A program made the position numbers and the translations under genes. Source: Diphasiastrum complanatum (lineage: Eukaryota; Streptophyta; Lycopodiopsida; Lycopodiales; Lycopodiaceae). From it: 64,000 nt of DNA. The notes beneath the pieces were generated by a model. It did not search any database. It saw nothing but the letters and a program-made list of their open reading frames with translations, and was not told the DNA's origin. The stretch lies in NCBI GenBank assembly GCA_029204225.1, contig CM055106.1, positions 45,145,313 to 45,209,312 of the forward strand, read 5' to 3'. Positions 22,708 through 33,800 of the stretch are shown piece after piece (the stretch's first letter is position 1; each line of letters begins with the position of its first letter).

Positions 22708-22901
22708 TTTTGAAGTGTGCTACATGTATATAGACACATTTATGGAACATCTTGTAAGGGATCCTCTAAGAGGTGGTGAAAGATCCTTCATGGACATCAT
22801 TCTCTATTGGAGTCTCAAAAGTTCCTTCTTTGTAGCTGGATTTTTTAGACACTTCTAAAAGCTTTCATCATCTATCAAGAGAGTTGTAAATAGATCAAGC
22901 T
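22708..22901 (+). other. 3' untranslated part of element F
   Basis: Short stretch between the stop codon and the polypurine tract, with no RT or RNase H remnant. Confidence 0.6.
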
Positions 22902-22916
22902 AAATTTGAGGAGGAG
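22902..22916 (+). promoter_or_regulatory. Polypurine tract of element F
   Basis: AAATTTGAGGAGGAG ends exactly at the TG of the 3' LTR. Confidence 0.85.
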
Positions 22917-23617
22917 TGTGAAGAATTGCCAAAAATTGGCAAATCTAGCTTGATAAAAAACCATGTAGAATAGTGTAAATTGTGTACACAAGTGGGTCCC
23001 ACACATGTCAGGCCATGATGCCACATGGGAAACCCATCCTAATGTAGGTTAGGTCAAGTCAAGAGAGTTGATCATGTCTATTTGGTGGTCATCCCTACTT
23101 TATAGGACCTACACCTAAGTTTAAGGTGAAAATTTGACCAACTAGCTACCTACCAAGCATAACTCTAGGAAATAGACTAGGGTTTCATTTTAGGTCAAGG
23201 AGAGTGAGTTCACTTCCTTATTACATGCTGGAAATCCACCTAACTTCAAGAAGGAAGTCGAATTTGCTATGTATTCCCTCTCTCCATAGTGAGAAGATAG
23301 AAAATTTTTGGAGCTCATTGGCAATCTCAAGCTAGTTCACTATGTACATTGAGTTTTTGTGATCCAAATGAAACCAAATCAATTTCTACTTGTTTCTCAG
23401 GTTGAAGGCCGTACTACATCCTGTAGTACACACGTGTGGGCTCGAATTTCAATGTTTATCAATGCTTTTGATTGTTAATGCTTGTTGTTTGTCAAATTGC
23501 CAATCTAGATCAACTTTTTTGTGTCTAGTTTTTTGATAGATTGTTAAGCAAGCATCCAATCACTCTTGTGGATCTTTTGTAGATCCATTTATGGTCCTAA
23601 AGTATAGTACTTTCACA
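22917..23617 (+). repeat. 3' LTR of element F (701 bp)
   Basis: Same length as the 5' LTR with 7 substitutions seen by eye, no indels noticed. Confidence 0.95.
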
Positions 23618-23689
23618 AAAATGAGTTTGATCAGTAGAGAGTCAAAATTCAGCCAAGGAGGTCAAATCGACCCAAGCAGCCTCCATCTA

Positions 23690-25290
23690 GATTTATGGAT
23701 GAAGCAGCCTGTTATTTTGTGCAGGAATCAAATACAATTTCAGAGGTGATGTCTACACCTCATGCTGAACAATGGAAAGCAGCAATGGAGACAAAATTCA
23801 ATTATCTGATGGACAATCAAATGTGGACAGTCACTGAGCTGCCAAAGGACAAAAATCTGATTGCATACAAATGGATATTCAAGGCGAAGTATAATGCTGA
23901 AGGAAGGCTAAATCAAAACAAAGCCAGGCTGGTTGCCAAAGGCTATTCCTAGATTCCAGATCTAGACTATTCCAAGACCTTTAGCCCAGTCGTCAAACAT
24001 GTTTCGATCCGGCTATTACTCTCCTTTGCAGCTGCAGCAGATCTCGAAGTCCATCAAATGGATGTCCAGAGACCGATTTCCTCAATGGGACCATTGAAGA
24101 GAAAATCTTTATGTCACAGCCAAAGGATACGAACTGAGGGGTAAGCAACACCTTGTGTGCAAAATTCACAAGGCACTCTATGGGCTGAAACAGTCACCCA
24201 GAGCCTGGTTCTAGAAAATCAATGCATTCCTTATTGAGAATGGTTTTATTCCAAACTCAACAGATTCGAATGCTACTTCAAATCTGTATCAAATTTCATC
24301 ATCATCATCACTCTATGTGTGGATGATACATTATTATTCAGTAACAATCTGAATTTGATGAAGGACACCAAATGCATGCTGGCCAAGGAGTACAAAATGA
24401 CTGATATGGGTCCAACTCACTATTGTCTCGGAATCAAAATTTTTCAAATTCGACCCAACAGACTAATTTTTATCAGCCAACAAAGATATCTCACAAATGT
24501 ACTAAAAAAGTATGGAATGACCAACTACAAACCAAGTCTCTTTCCACTCGACCCTGGACTGAAGCTGTCAAAGGAACAATCTCCTCAAACTGAGGCAAAA
24601 AAGAAAAAGATGAAGCAATATCCATTTCACTCATGTATGCAATGATATGCACTTGACCCGACCTTGCATATTCATTCAGTTCACTCAGCCAGTTCGTATC
24701 AAATCCAGGCCTAGCCCATTGGAAAGCACTTACAAAGGTCATGAAGTACATCCAAGCAACCAAACATCTTAGCATATGCTATGGAAGCAGCCAATTTGCC
24801 AATATTCTAGAAGAATACACAGATGCGGATTGGGCAGGGGACGTTGATACCAAAAGATCGACTTCTGGATTTGTATTTTTATACAATCAAGGACCAATCT
24901 CCTGGAACAGTCGAAAGTAGACCTGAATAGCATTATCATCAACCGAATCAGAATACATTGTTGTCACGAATGCTACTAAGGAGAAAATTTGGCTGAGGCA
25001 CCTGCTAGCAAAAATCGACCTTGCACAGTCACATTCAACAACTATTTTATGTGACAATCAAAGAACCATTGCTCTCTTTCTCAATCTGAGATTTCATTCA
25101 TGAAGCAAGCATATTGAAATCATGTATTATTATTTAAGAGAGAAAGTGCAAAGCAAGGAGGCATCATTAGTCTATTGCAGGACAGAATCAATGGTAGCAG
25201 ATTATTGCACAAAGGCCCTATCAAAGGAGCATCATCTCAGATTCAACGACATGTTAAATTTGAAGATCAAAACTTTTCAGGATCTACATT
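23690..25290 (+). pseudogene. Copia reverse transcriptase and RNase H (element E)
   Basis: RT resumes after the F insertion at FMDEAACYFVQES and continues NQMWTVTELPKDKN and YKWIFKAKYNAEGRLN. TAG at 23950 follows. Later blocks are [13 protein letters not shown] (TAG 24212) and LCVDDTLLFSNN, where YVDD is CVDD. RNase H has YTDADWAGDVDTKRSTSG, ALSSTESEY (TAG 24918 before it), CDNQRTIAL and HIEIMYYYLREKVQ, ending just before the polypurine tract. Inactive. Confidence 0.88.
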
Positions 25291-25299
25291 AAAGAGGAG
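25291..25299 (+). promoter_or_regulatory. Polypurine tract of element E
   Basis: AAAGAGGAG abuts the TG of the 3' LTR. Confidence 0.8.
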
Positions 25300-26003
25300 T
25301 GTTGGATTTCAATGCTCAACCTTAAATCCTTTTGTTAATGAGCATCTTGAAAAGCCGTTCAAAATAGAGATTGTTTCAACATTGGGTCGGGTCGAATCGA
25401 ATCGGTTCGGATTTTTTTTTACCCTTCACTAAATTATCCGGACGTATTCGACTCTAGATCGGATCAGATCAGATTGGATCGGATCGGCGGGTCTAATTTT
25501 TTTTACCTCGAAAAATTTGACCCTTAGCATATTTTTCAAACTAGTGTATATATTTTGACCCTTTGTATAAAATCCGACCCTATGTAATTTTTCGATACTG
25601 GCGGTTAGAAATCTGACCCAACGATTTTATATTGGTGTTCGCCAGCTTTGTACATGCATTTATGGCATAAAGGTGGTTGTAATAACTGTAGGAATATAGT
25701 TGTAGATTGTTTTAGTATATCAAACTTAGAATCTTCATCAGAAAACTTCTTATGATATTCCGAGTCTGATAATTTATTAATCAGTATCAACGTCATCACG
25801 CTCAACAAGCTGAAGTTATAACTTCATGCCATTATACTCATTGTTGATAATAATCAGAGTGCAATTTGTCCTACTGTTGTCATTGTTCTATTGCGCATTT
25901 GTATGAATCCTTCGTTTGAATTATTTTGCTACTAACTGTGGTGCTTCCAATCCACGCATCTAGCTCGCTCCCAGCTTCCACTCATACCCACTGATTTTCG
26001 ACA
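25300..26003 (+). repeat. 3' LTR of element E
   Basis: TGTTGGATTTCAATGCTCAA ... CTGATTTTCGACA, followed by TSD GGACA. It differs from the 5' LTR by substitutions and indels (704 against 681 bp), an older insertion than F. Confidence 0.9.
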
Positions 26004-26155
26004 GGACACCCAAAGCTTCTACACAAGCTGAGAATTTATGAAATTATGAGTGCTTTCAGAATCTAATAATACGTTAACGTCTTTCTCTAAAATTTTGTCT
26101 CTAACTTGAAACAATTGATTAGGCTTGAAAGATAACATACTAATTTTTCTAAAAA
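26004..26155 (-). pseudogene. Gypsy protease remnant, N-terminal part
   Basis: The minus strand reads MLSFKPNQLFQVRDKI ... VNVLLDSESTHNFINSQLV. It parallels element G ([15 protein letters not shown] ... [19 protein letters not shown]) with the active-site Gly as Glu (DSE). The other half lies at 15470-15755, so element E split this gene. Confidence 0.7.
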
Positions 26156-26175
26156 GACTTTTTTGCCGTGAAATT

Positions 26176-26270
26176 GTTTTTACGTGCACCTTCCGTGCGA
26201 AAGGTGCACATAAAAAAGTATAAATTTTTTATATGCACCTTCCAGCATCTGAAAGGTGCATGTAAAAAAT
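26176..26270. repeat. Two adjacent hairpins of related sequence
   Basis: GTGCACCTT/AAGGTGCAC (arms 26184-26192 and 26201-26209) and TGCACCTT/AAGGTGCA (26234-26241 and 26253-26260). Each is extended by T-run/A-run arms. The two hairpins resemble each other, which suggests a small foldback element or tandem inverted repeat. Confidence 0.7.
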
Positions 26271-26275
26271 TTTGA

Positions 26276-26848
26276 AAAAAAAGGAGGCGCATAGATTCAT
26301 GCCTCCATTGCCTTTGTAAAAATTGAAAAACCGAGATTACATATAATGCAAAGTGACTAAGAGGAAGGAACCTCACGATGGCACGAGGAGAAGAATGGCG
26401 AGAGGGCATTGAACCTTCATGTATTAGCTCAACTTGTCAAAGAGAAGCCCGAGTTGCCGCGGAGGCACTGCTATGAAGTCCAAAAAATTGCTCCAAGTTT
26501 CTTCAACGTGACATGTTCCACTTGCCAGCTGAACTGCCATGTAGAGGCAGCAAATTTCATCTCAAACCACTTCTAGTCAATTGAACCAACCATTAGTTGA
26601 CATGTCACAATTCATATTGCCACTACTTATTTGTACTCGCAAAACTTTTGGTGTAAAATTTGGTTAGATTTGTTTTTATAGTGTTCACAAAAATAAACTG
26701 GGCCATTTCACACTACATTGCCTGTCAAGTCAAAATTCAAAATAGAGCTCTCCCATTGGTCCAGGGAGAAAAAACAGGCTTCCCCCGCTTGCTACTATGT
26801 GGTAGATGACATGGCAGAACCTGATGCTACATAGGGGCGACTAAGGGT
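26276..26848. other. Intergenic DNA upstream of the SNRNP27 gene
   Basis: No coding sequence or known repeat recognised. Several TTGCCA/TGGCAA-type words are present. Confidence 0.5.
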
Positions 26849-27272
26849 GGTTTCACATTAGGGGGTTCCTTTGCCTAGCTCTTTCACTTGCCACCCAGTT
26901 TTTGACTCTTGGCAAGTGAGTTGCCAAGGCATGGACCACCCCCGTTTTACATTGGGTTGGTAAGTCTTAAATGAAGGTCCCCAATCTGATTGGCCCATTC
27001 GAATATTGACATATCATTGTTCCATTTTATTTAAGGTCTTGAGTTTGAAATGCAAGTGTATGGTTTCATGTTAAAAGGTTGAAGGGTGCTTTAGGTTTGG
27101 GTCTTTGCCATGTCATTTGTCACATAGTCCCAAAGGGGCTGGCCTAGTTGGTTAACTTGGCATCCAAAGTTTCTTTGGTCCCAAGTTCGAGCCTCCCTTG
27201 AAAACCAAGAAGCATTTGTCACATAGTGGCAAGTGCTCATTAATGTGAAAGAGGGGGTGTTAATGTGAAACC
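26849..27272. mobile_element. Possible MITE-like element with 12-bp terminal inverted repeats
   Basis: GGTTTCACATTA at 26849-26860 is exactly inverted as TAATGTGAAACC at 27261-27272, and a second internal copy of TAATGTGAAA lies at 27241. Size 424 bp without coding. No clear TSD was found; the flanks are G-rich (GGGT, GGGGG). It contains the retroposon at 27129-27212. Confidence 0.4.
27114..27227 (+). mobile_element. 84-bp tRNA-derived SINE/retroposon with 15-bp TSD
   Basis: CATTTGTCACATAGT occurs at 27114-27128 and, identically, at 27213-27227, flanking an 84-bp unit (27129-27212). The unit holds a pol III A box TGGCCTAGTTGG and a B box AAGTTCGAGCC at tRNA-like spacing. It ends CTTGAAAACCAAGAAG without a poly-A tail. 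Long exact TSDs indicate LINE-type retroposition. It is either a very short SINE or a retroposed tRNA-like transcript. Confidence 0.75.
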
Positions 27273-27584
27273 GGGGGAGTCCCATATTTTTTTTCTTGGA
27301 TCAATGGGACAAGCTAGTATTAAATTTGCATTTGCCAAAGAGTATATTGTGAAATGGCCTTTAATTCCCATTCTTTTGGGCGAGGCAATTTGCCTTTGCA
27401 TGTTGGCTTGCATTTTAAAGCCTTTCCAATCCTTTTACACCCAATATTTGTTTTTTTTTTTTTTTAAAGAAAAAGAAAAAGGGAAAGGCCAAAAGCTTGA
27501 GGCTTGTCATGTCTTGAAGGCAAGCCATATTTACGATCCATTCATTCTCCTGATAATGATGATGGCGTGAAGAAGCAATAGATG

Positions 27585-27586
<2 letters not shown>

Positions 27587-27630
<44 letters not shown>
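27587..27630. repeat. (GA)n microsatellite in the presumed 5' UTR or promoter of SNRNP27
   Basis: About 22 GA units, 174 nt before the start codon. GA/CT tracts are common near plant transcription starts. A regulatory role is inference only. Confidence 0.9.
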
Positions 27631-27634
<4 letters not shown>

Positions 27635-27803
27635 GTTGAGCTGAGCTGATCTGCTTGCAGGTATGCATATATGTATATATGTGCCTAGGCGTCTTTGGGG
27701 AAGGGAAGAAGAAATGGAAGCGAAAGGGATAGGGAAGGGATCTTGCACTTTGTTTTGAGAGTGTGCTTGCTTGGTGCATGCAATTTTACTCTTGCTTTGG
27801 ATC

Positions 27804-30800
27804 ATGGCAGAACATCAGCGAGAAAAAGACAGGCATCGTGATGCTGATAGAGACAAGGGACGTGATAGGGACCGGGATTTAGACAAGGGTAGGGATAGGG
27901 GAAGGGAAAGAGATGCTGAAAGAGACAGAGGCAAGGACAGGGAAAGGGATGCTGAGAGAGACAAGGGCAGAAACAGAGAAAGGGACGCAGACAGAGATAA
28001 GGGGAGAGACAAGGAGCGCGATGCAGATTGGGACAAGGCAAGAGACCGGGATAGGGACAGAAAGAGAGCTCGGTCTAGGTCACAGTCCCCTGGAGACAGG
28101 GGACGTAGGGTTTCCTCTGCAGATAGGAAACGTGACGGCAGGGAGCAAGATCGAAGAGTGGATCGTGATCATGAGAGCTCAAGTAAGAGGCAAGCCAGTG
28201 AGACTAGAGAAGAGGTTGCAAATGCCAGTCATGATCAGCCAGCAGATTCAGGGCACGAGAAGCAACAAAAGCCTCTAGGACACACTCTACCTTCTGCCCC
28301 TCAGGGGAGTCAGGCCAATGAAGAAGAACTAATGAAGAAGCTTGGAATACCTGTAGGATTCAATACAACTAAGGTAAAGATGTATCAACATTCAGTTTTC
28401 ACTTGTGAGAAGTCAGAGCTTTGAGACATCTGTATCTACTGTGATACTAAAACGTGCATTTTTTCTGCGAAATTTTTGTCATTAGTAGTATAATGTTAGA
28501 CTTAAAATTGGTTGGCTTAGTATTCGTCTACGTGCAAAATTCATATCTTTGAGCATCACACGAATGTGTAATATTGGTTCAACTTTTTGTGTGTTTGTAC
28601 AGGGAAAATATGTTTCTGATACTAATCACAGTGCAGTCAAGCTAACTACAAAAAGACAACCAAGGCAATATATGAATCGTAGAGGTGATTCTCTTGCCAT
28701 TATATTTTCTAGAAAGTTACTGTTTACTCCACTTAAATCCAATTTCTTTTTCCCTCTGGTGCTTTACAGCTTCAACGAATTTGAGTTCTTGATCCACACA
28801 AGAAGCTTTGCAGTTTGATTGCTCCGAGTTATTGAGGCAAGAACATCAAATTCGAGTGCAACATATGTAGTTGTCTAATGTCTCGTACAATGATTATAAG
28901 ATTAGGGATATTGTAGCTTCTGGTTCGTGCTATGCATGATGTGTTGATGGGCCTAACATTGTGGACGGAATACATAAAGTTGAAGATTGCACATTCTCTT
29001 TGTCTTTTTTGGGACTATCCTAGACTTACATTGATAGTTGTTGTATGTTAGATACTTAACATAACAAATCCATATACTCTTGGATATAGTGATGAAAACC
29101 CCAATGTCCCATTTGGCAATCAATCATTCTCTTGTCGTATTCAGTATCTACTATCATATACTACAATTCTAACAATCCAACTGCACATTTGTTATAGACT
29201 ACCTAATTTGTTTTTGCAGGTTACACATTGAAGAAAGAATGATGTAACCCTTAACTGCACAACCATAAATGCATGCCAAGTTCTACAGTCTGTGATTACT
29301 GCATGCAAGGCCTATAAAGGCTCATACACATCCATGCCTCAAGCAACATCATGTCAAAGTAAGGGGGGGGGGGATATTGCCATGCAATACTAATCAAGCT
29401 AGTAAATAGTTAGATATGGTCACCGTACGTGACATGCAAAGACACCATCAAAAGCTCTGGAGCTCCTCTTTTAACCAGCTATGGCTCATTCTGATTTGAT
29501 AAACATTGATGGTTGCTTTTTGTTCGAACATTGTTTTTATGGCACAAACCCTAACAACAATAGTGCAAACTATGGTCCCCAGTATCTCGAACCCTAATAA
29601 TATCTAGTGATCAATCTCTTCTATCAACTAGTTGTTCCATTGAGTAAACTGTTAGGAATTAATTTTTATTTGATACCCCTTAATGATAGTTTGGCCATGC
29701 TTGCGTGCTATTACAGGGGCCATTACTATTTATAGTAAATTCATTTTTTTATTGCTTGTGCATGTAGGTGGGCGCACTACTACTAGATTAGGATTTGTTT
29801 TACTACTTAGAAATTCCCCTTGGGTCCTTACCCAATATAGGTAGTAATTTTAGCAATTAGCTTTTGTTCTTTTGCTATTAGCTTGATGCTTTTAGCTTTT
29901 CACATAGATTAGAGAAAGTATATATGTAGGCTGGCCCCCCACCACAAGATTATTCCAATATGTTAGAGCTTGCTCAATTCTTCTATAATCTAAATTCTCT
30001 TTAATCTCTATGCTTGGTTTATGTGAGTGCTAGTAGGACTAGTAACTCCATCTAGAATTTGTATGACAAATTTTGACATAAACAATCCCCACTTGAGTAG
30101 TTAGTCAACTACTTAGTCATCCCAGTGGATAAACAATATAGTTGTCTCTCTTGGATAGTTAGTACGGTTGACTATTGGAAGTTTAAAGTGAAATGGATGA
30201 TACATTTGTCTATTTGTGTACTTAGTATCTCCATATAGTCGCTATAGTCAACTACCCCAAGTATTACAATCTTTTGATTACTTACACATTCAGCAAAATG
30301 ATGAGCTAGTTGGTCACATGCATGTAAAGTATAGCCTTACGTGGTAGGTTATTCCACAGTGCATGCACGGCTTTGTAAAATGCCAGATTCTGGAAAATTA
30401 CTAATATGGAAACAATCCTAGGGTGTAACAACAAAGGTTTTTCTATATCTTTTTTGAAAACATTTTAAAGTATAAGGCTTAAGATCATGCCATCAAGAAA
30501 AAGCTTTTATCTTTTTGAAATCTTCTGATTATATGGAATAGCTTGAAGTCTAAAGTAGCTACGCCAATGATTGTACCAATTTTCAACCACTTCCAACTTC
30601 GCGTCTTGTCCTCTCCTATGCAATCTCCTAGTTGGAAACAAGGTTATTAGTCAAACTAGTCTGAAGTTGAGTAGGCAAGTGTGAATCCGATTTTGAGACT
30701 AACCATGCCTTGTAAAATTTCTTGCATAATAAGGCCAAATCTGCCATAAAAATCATTAAAAAAGGTGAAAATCAAAGTACAAAAAAAGACACTAAAACCG

Positions 30801-33800
30801 TCAGAAATATTAAAAAAACTTGAGAGCTCGATAGCGCTACAGACTAGAGAGAATGACTTATGGGAGCTTAAAAACCTTTGTATACTACTATAGCGAAATG
30901 TGGTTTTGAGTCTTTTAGGGTCTTTCCCATTGAGCACATTGCTGGAAATTTTTCTAATTCTAAAGAGTTTTTCAAGGTAGTGTGGCTTCGTGAACTTTTT
31001 TGGATGAGATTCACTCCTTTTTTCCTGAAGGTTATAATCTTTAGGGTAAGTCCAAGTTATGAAAGAGTAGAAACTTTGCCTAAAAACTTCCATGCTGTGG
31101 AGAACCCACTCTAAACCTAAAAACATTACACTTTACGTTTGCAATGGTCTGAAAGTTTAAAAACCTACATCACATCATCTACCCCTCCATTTCACAAGCT
31201 GTGATCCCCTTCCTTTTCCTCGTCCTACTTTTATTACTCCTAACTTTTTGCCCCTTAGTAATGTTGTCTCTAGAATGGTTGCTTATAGAGATTACATAAG
31301 GAGGTTACTTCGTTTTTTTTTTAAGTTCTTGCAGGCAATATGGGGTGTCAAATTGAAGTATTAATCAAGGACAATGCATTTATGTAGGTTCCCAAATGTT
31401 TCGGGTACAATGTGGTCAAGTTTAGGTGAATGAATCCCTGTCGGATTTTGTCAAGGGATTCAAATTTTATAATATTTGTTTTTTTTCCTCAATGATTTTG
31501 GATCCAGAAATGCGATTCTAGAAACGTTTTATCCCAAAAATGCGTTTCTGTTCAACTATGCTTTATACTTTAAAAAATATGTCTTGTCAAGATCTTGTTA
31601 TTTCACATTCTCACTTTTATCAACTTAAAACTCTTCTAAGTCGCTAAAACTTTTTACCTCTAGTAAAGGTCTACTCATCACAATTTTTACTTCGCTTGAT
31701 CTTGACAAAATTAATTTGAGCTCTATTCTTAGAAAGCCTAAAGTTATGAATGCTCTTCCTCCTTGTGTGAAGAAAATCTGGAATCATCCAATGGTTGCTT
31801 GGAAGTATGTTAAAACTATAGGACAAAAAGCCTATAATTATGCGGATATTGGTTGGTATCTTTCAAAAAAGAAAAAATTGTCTATCCTTAACAGCCCTTG
31901 TTCTTGTGAAATTGTGTCTATAGTTTTAAATTCACACAAAGTCAATCCTAACAAACCATATGTGCTTGAGACGGATGCTAATAACTTTGTTGTAGGGGCA
32001 ATCCTATTTCAGAATGGTAATTGCAGTCTGCGTTCCGGAACGCGTTCAGGAACGCGATCTGAGATTTCCCATTAGGGTTTCCCGGAACCCAAATTTTTTT
32101 TTTTTGGGATAGTTGCCAATATGGGTATCATGTGAAAGGATATCAAAAAAGCAATTGTTCTGCAGATCTGTGCTTGGTTTCAGATGGCTGCAGGCTACAT
32201 TCATTAGAAATTTGGACATCAGTAGATGGTTTAAGAAAACTGGCTGCATTTTCATATGGTTTCAGAAATTTGGACATCAGTAGATGGTTTCAGCTATTCC
32301 ACAAAAAGTATACAATTCCCACCAGTCTAAGGAAGGCTCCTTCTAACATAAAACGGAATCAGAGATCTGCAAACCATTGGCATCAGAACACCATTCCAAA
32401 ACTGATTTTTGATATCTATTGGAAAAGCATGTCCGCCATTCAATTACGGTTTAGTTAGTATGAAACTCAAAAAAAAAAAAATTGGCCATTACTCCTTTTC
32501 CACAAAAATAAAATAAAAATAAAAATAAAAAAAATTTGCGATCCGGGTCGTTTTTGTAGCGGATCGCGATCTGCTGCAACTAAGGTTATAAATGCTCTTA
32601 AAATCTGGAGGCATTATTTGTATGGCTCCAGATTTACAATAGTGACTTATCACCAAGCACTATGGTATGTTTGTGATGTGGTTGACCTTTTCGTAAAGCC
32701 AGGTGGTCAAAGTTGCTCCAGGATTTTTAGTATGACATTAACTATCGGAAAGGTACATATAACCATGTCGCGGATGCCTTAAGCCGGATTGGAGAGGTTA
32801 ATTAGTTAAGTGTTTCTAAGATCCAATCTGATTTGTGTCTATCCCTTAGAGATATATGTAAGACCAATAGGTAGTAGGTACTTCGGTCAAATTTGGCTAG
32901 ATCTCCTGGCAAGAAATTCTAGATCTAGTATTCAACTTGGAAAGCAGGATCCCAAGATTTATCCTCGGGATAAGATACAAGGAGATTATTACGCCACAAA
33001 ATGATGAGATTAGGGCCTAAATCCTGCATGAATGTCATGACAACCCCAGTGCGGGACACCCAGGCACACAAAGGATCTAGTAAGGAGGAACTTTTGCTTG
33101 CGAAAACATAAGGATGAAGTGGAGGCATATGTTTGCAAATGTGGGCAATGCCAGATAAATAAAGCTGAAAGACTTAATGCAGCTGGCTTGTTGCTTCCAT
33201 TGGAAATTCTCGAAAGAAATTGGAAAAGCATTTCCATAGATTTTAAAGTTGGACTTCCTCGAACAAGGAAGCAAAATGATGCCATATGGGTAGTAGTTGA
33301 CAGACTAATTTGTGGAGAGGTTGTTCAGGTTGTATGGTTTGGCAAATGACATTGTTAGTGATTGCGATTTAAAGTTCACTGGCGAATTTTGGCAAGCGGT
33401 CTTCGAGAAATTGGAGATCACATTGAGCCTAGGGTCATAAGATCATCCGGAATCGGATGGCCAAATTGAATGAACAAACCAGTCTATGGAAAATATGTGT
33501 TGTGCATATGTTTCGGAGACAATTGGATTGGGAAATGTACCTCCCAATCATTGAGTTTGCATATAATAGCACAAAGTTAGTGTAAATTTAGTAGTAGATT
33601 TCTTGTGGGATATGCAGGAAATGCGCATATCGCTTGAGATAACATAAAAATGGTTTAGAATAGAGCCCAGTTTTATGCTAATTAGAAGCGGCAGCTTCGA
33701 GTCATTGTGGAAGGAGAGTTGATTTACCTTAGAATTCCAAAAGATTCCAAGGGATCAAGGACGAGGAAATGTCTAAAATTGTCCCCTAATTTATGTGGGC

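Larger units (their letters stand above)
18871..23617 (+). mobile_element. Element F: young non-autonomous gag-protease LTR element (TR-GAG-like), TSD AAAAT
   Basis: Identical-length 701-bp LTRs (18871-19571 and 22917-23617) differ at 7 positions by eye, about 1%. AAAAT occurs at 18866-18870 and 23618-23622. PBS TGGTATCAGAGCC and polypurine tract AAATTTGAGGAGGAG are present. The 3345-bp interior encodes gag, protease and a C-terminal extension but no RT or RNase H, so mobility would need an autonomous partner. This is the layout described for TR-GAG elements. It lies in the integrase-RT hinge of element E. Confidence 0.93.
15756..26003 (+). mobile_element. Element E: copia LTR retrotransposon, TSD GGACA, carrying nested element F
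   Basis: Complete boundaries are visible: GGACA at 15751-15755 and at 26004-26008, LTRs of 681 and 704 bp with TG/CA ends, PBS at 16437 and a polypurine tract AAAGAGGAG before 25300. Without nested F (18871-23617 plus its TSD) the element is about 5.5 kb, normal for copia. The gag-pol is full length but carries many stops. It is related to element D (similar RT start and knuckle). Confidence 0.92.

Noticed and set aside
27129-27212. A functional tRNA gene
   Set aside because: A and B boxes are present, but the flanking 15-bp direct repeats and lack of a convincing cloverleaf favour a retroposed copy.
27802-28041. Minus-strand and +1 frames over SNRNP27 exon 1
   Set aside because: Shadows of the RD/RE-repeat coding sequence. 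The plus frame alone joins to the conserved domain by good splice sites.
30656-31126. 156-codon minus-strand ORF in SNRNP27 intron 2
   Set aside because: No motif, AT-rich composition, overlapped by an opposite-strand frame, and no splice partners.
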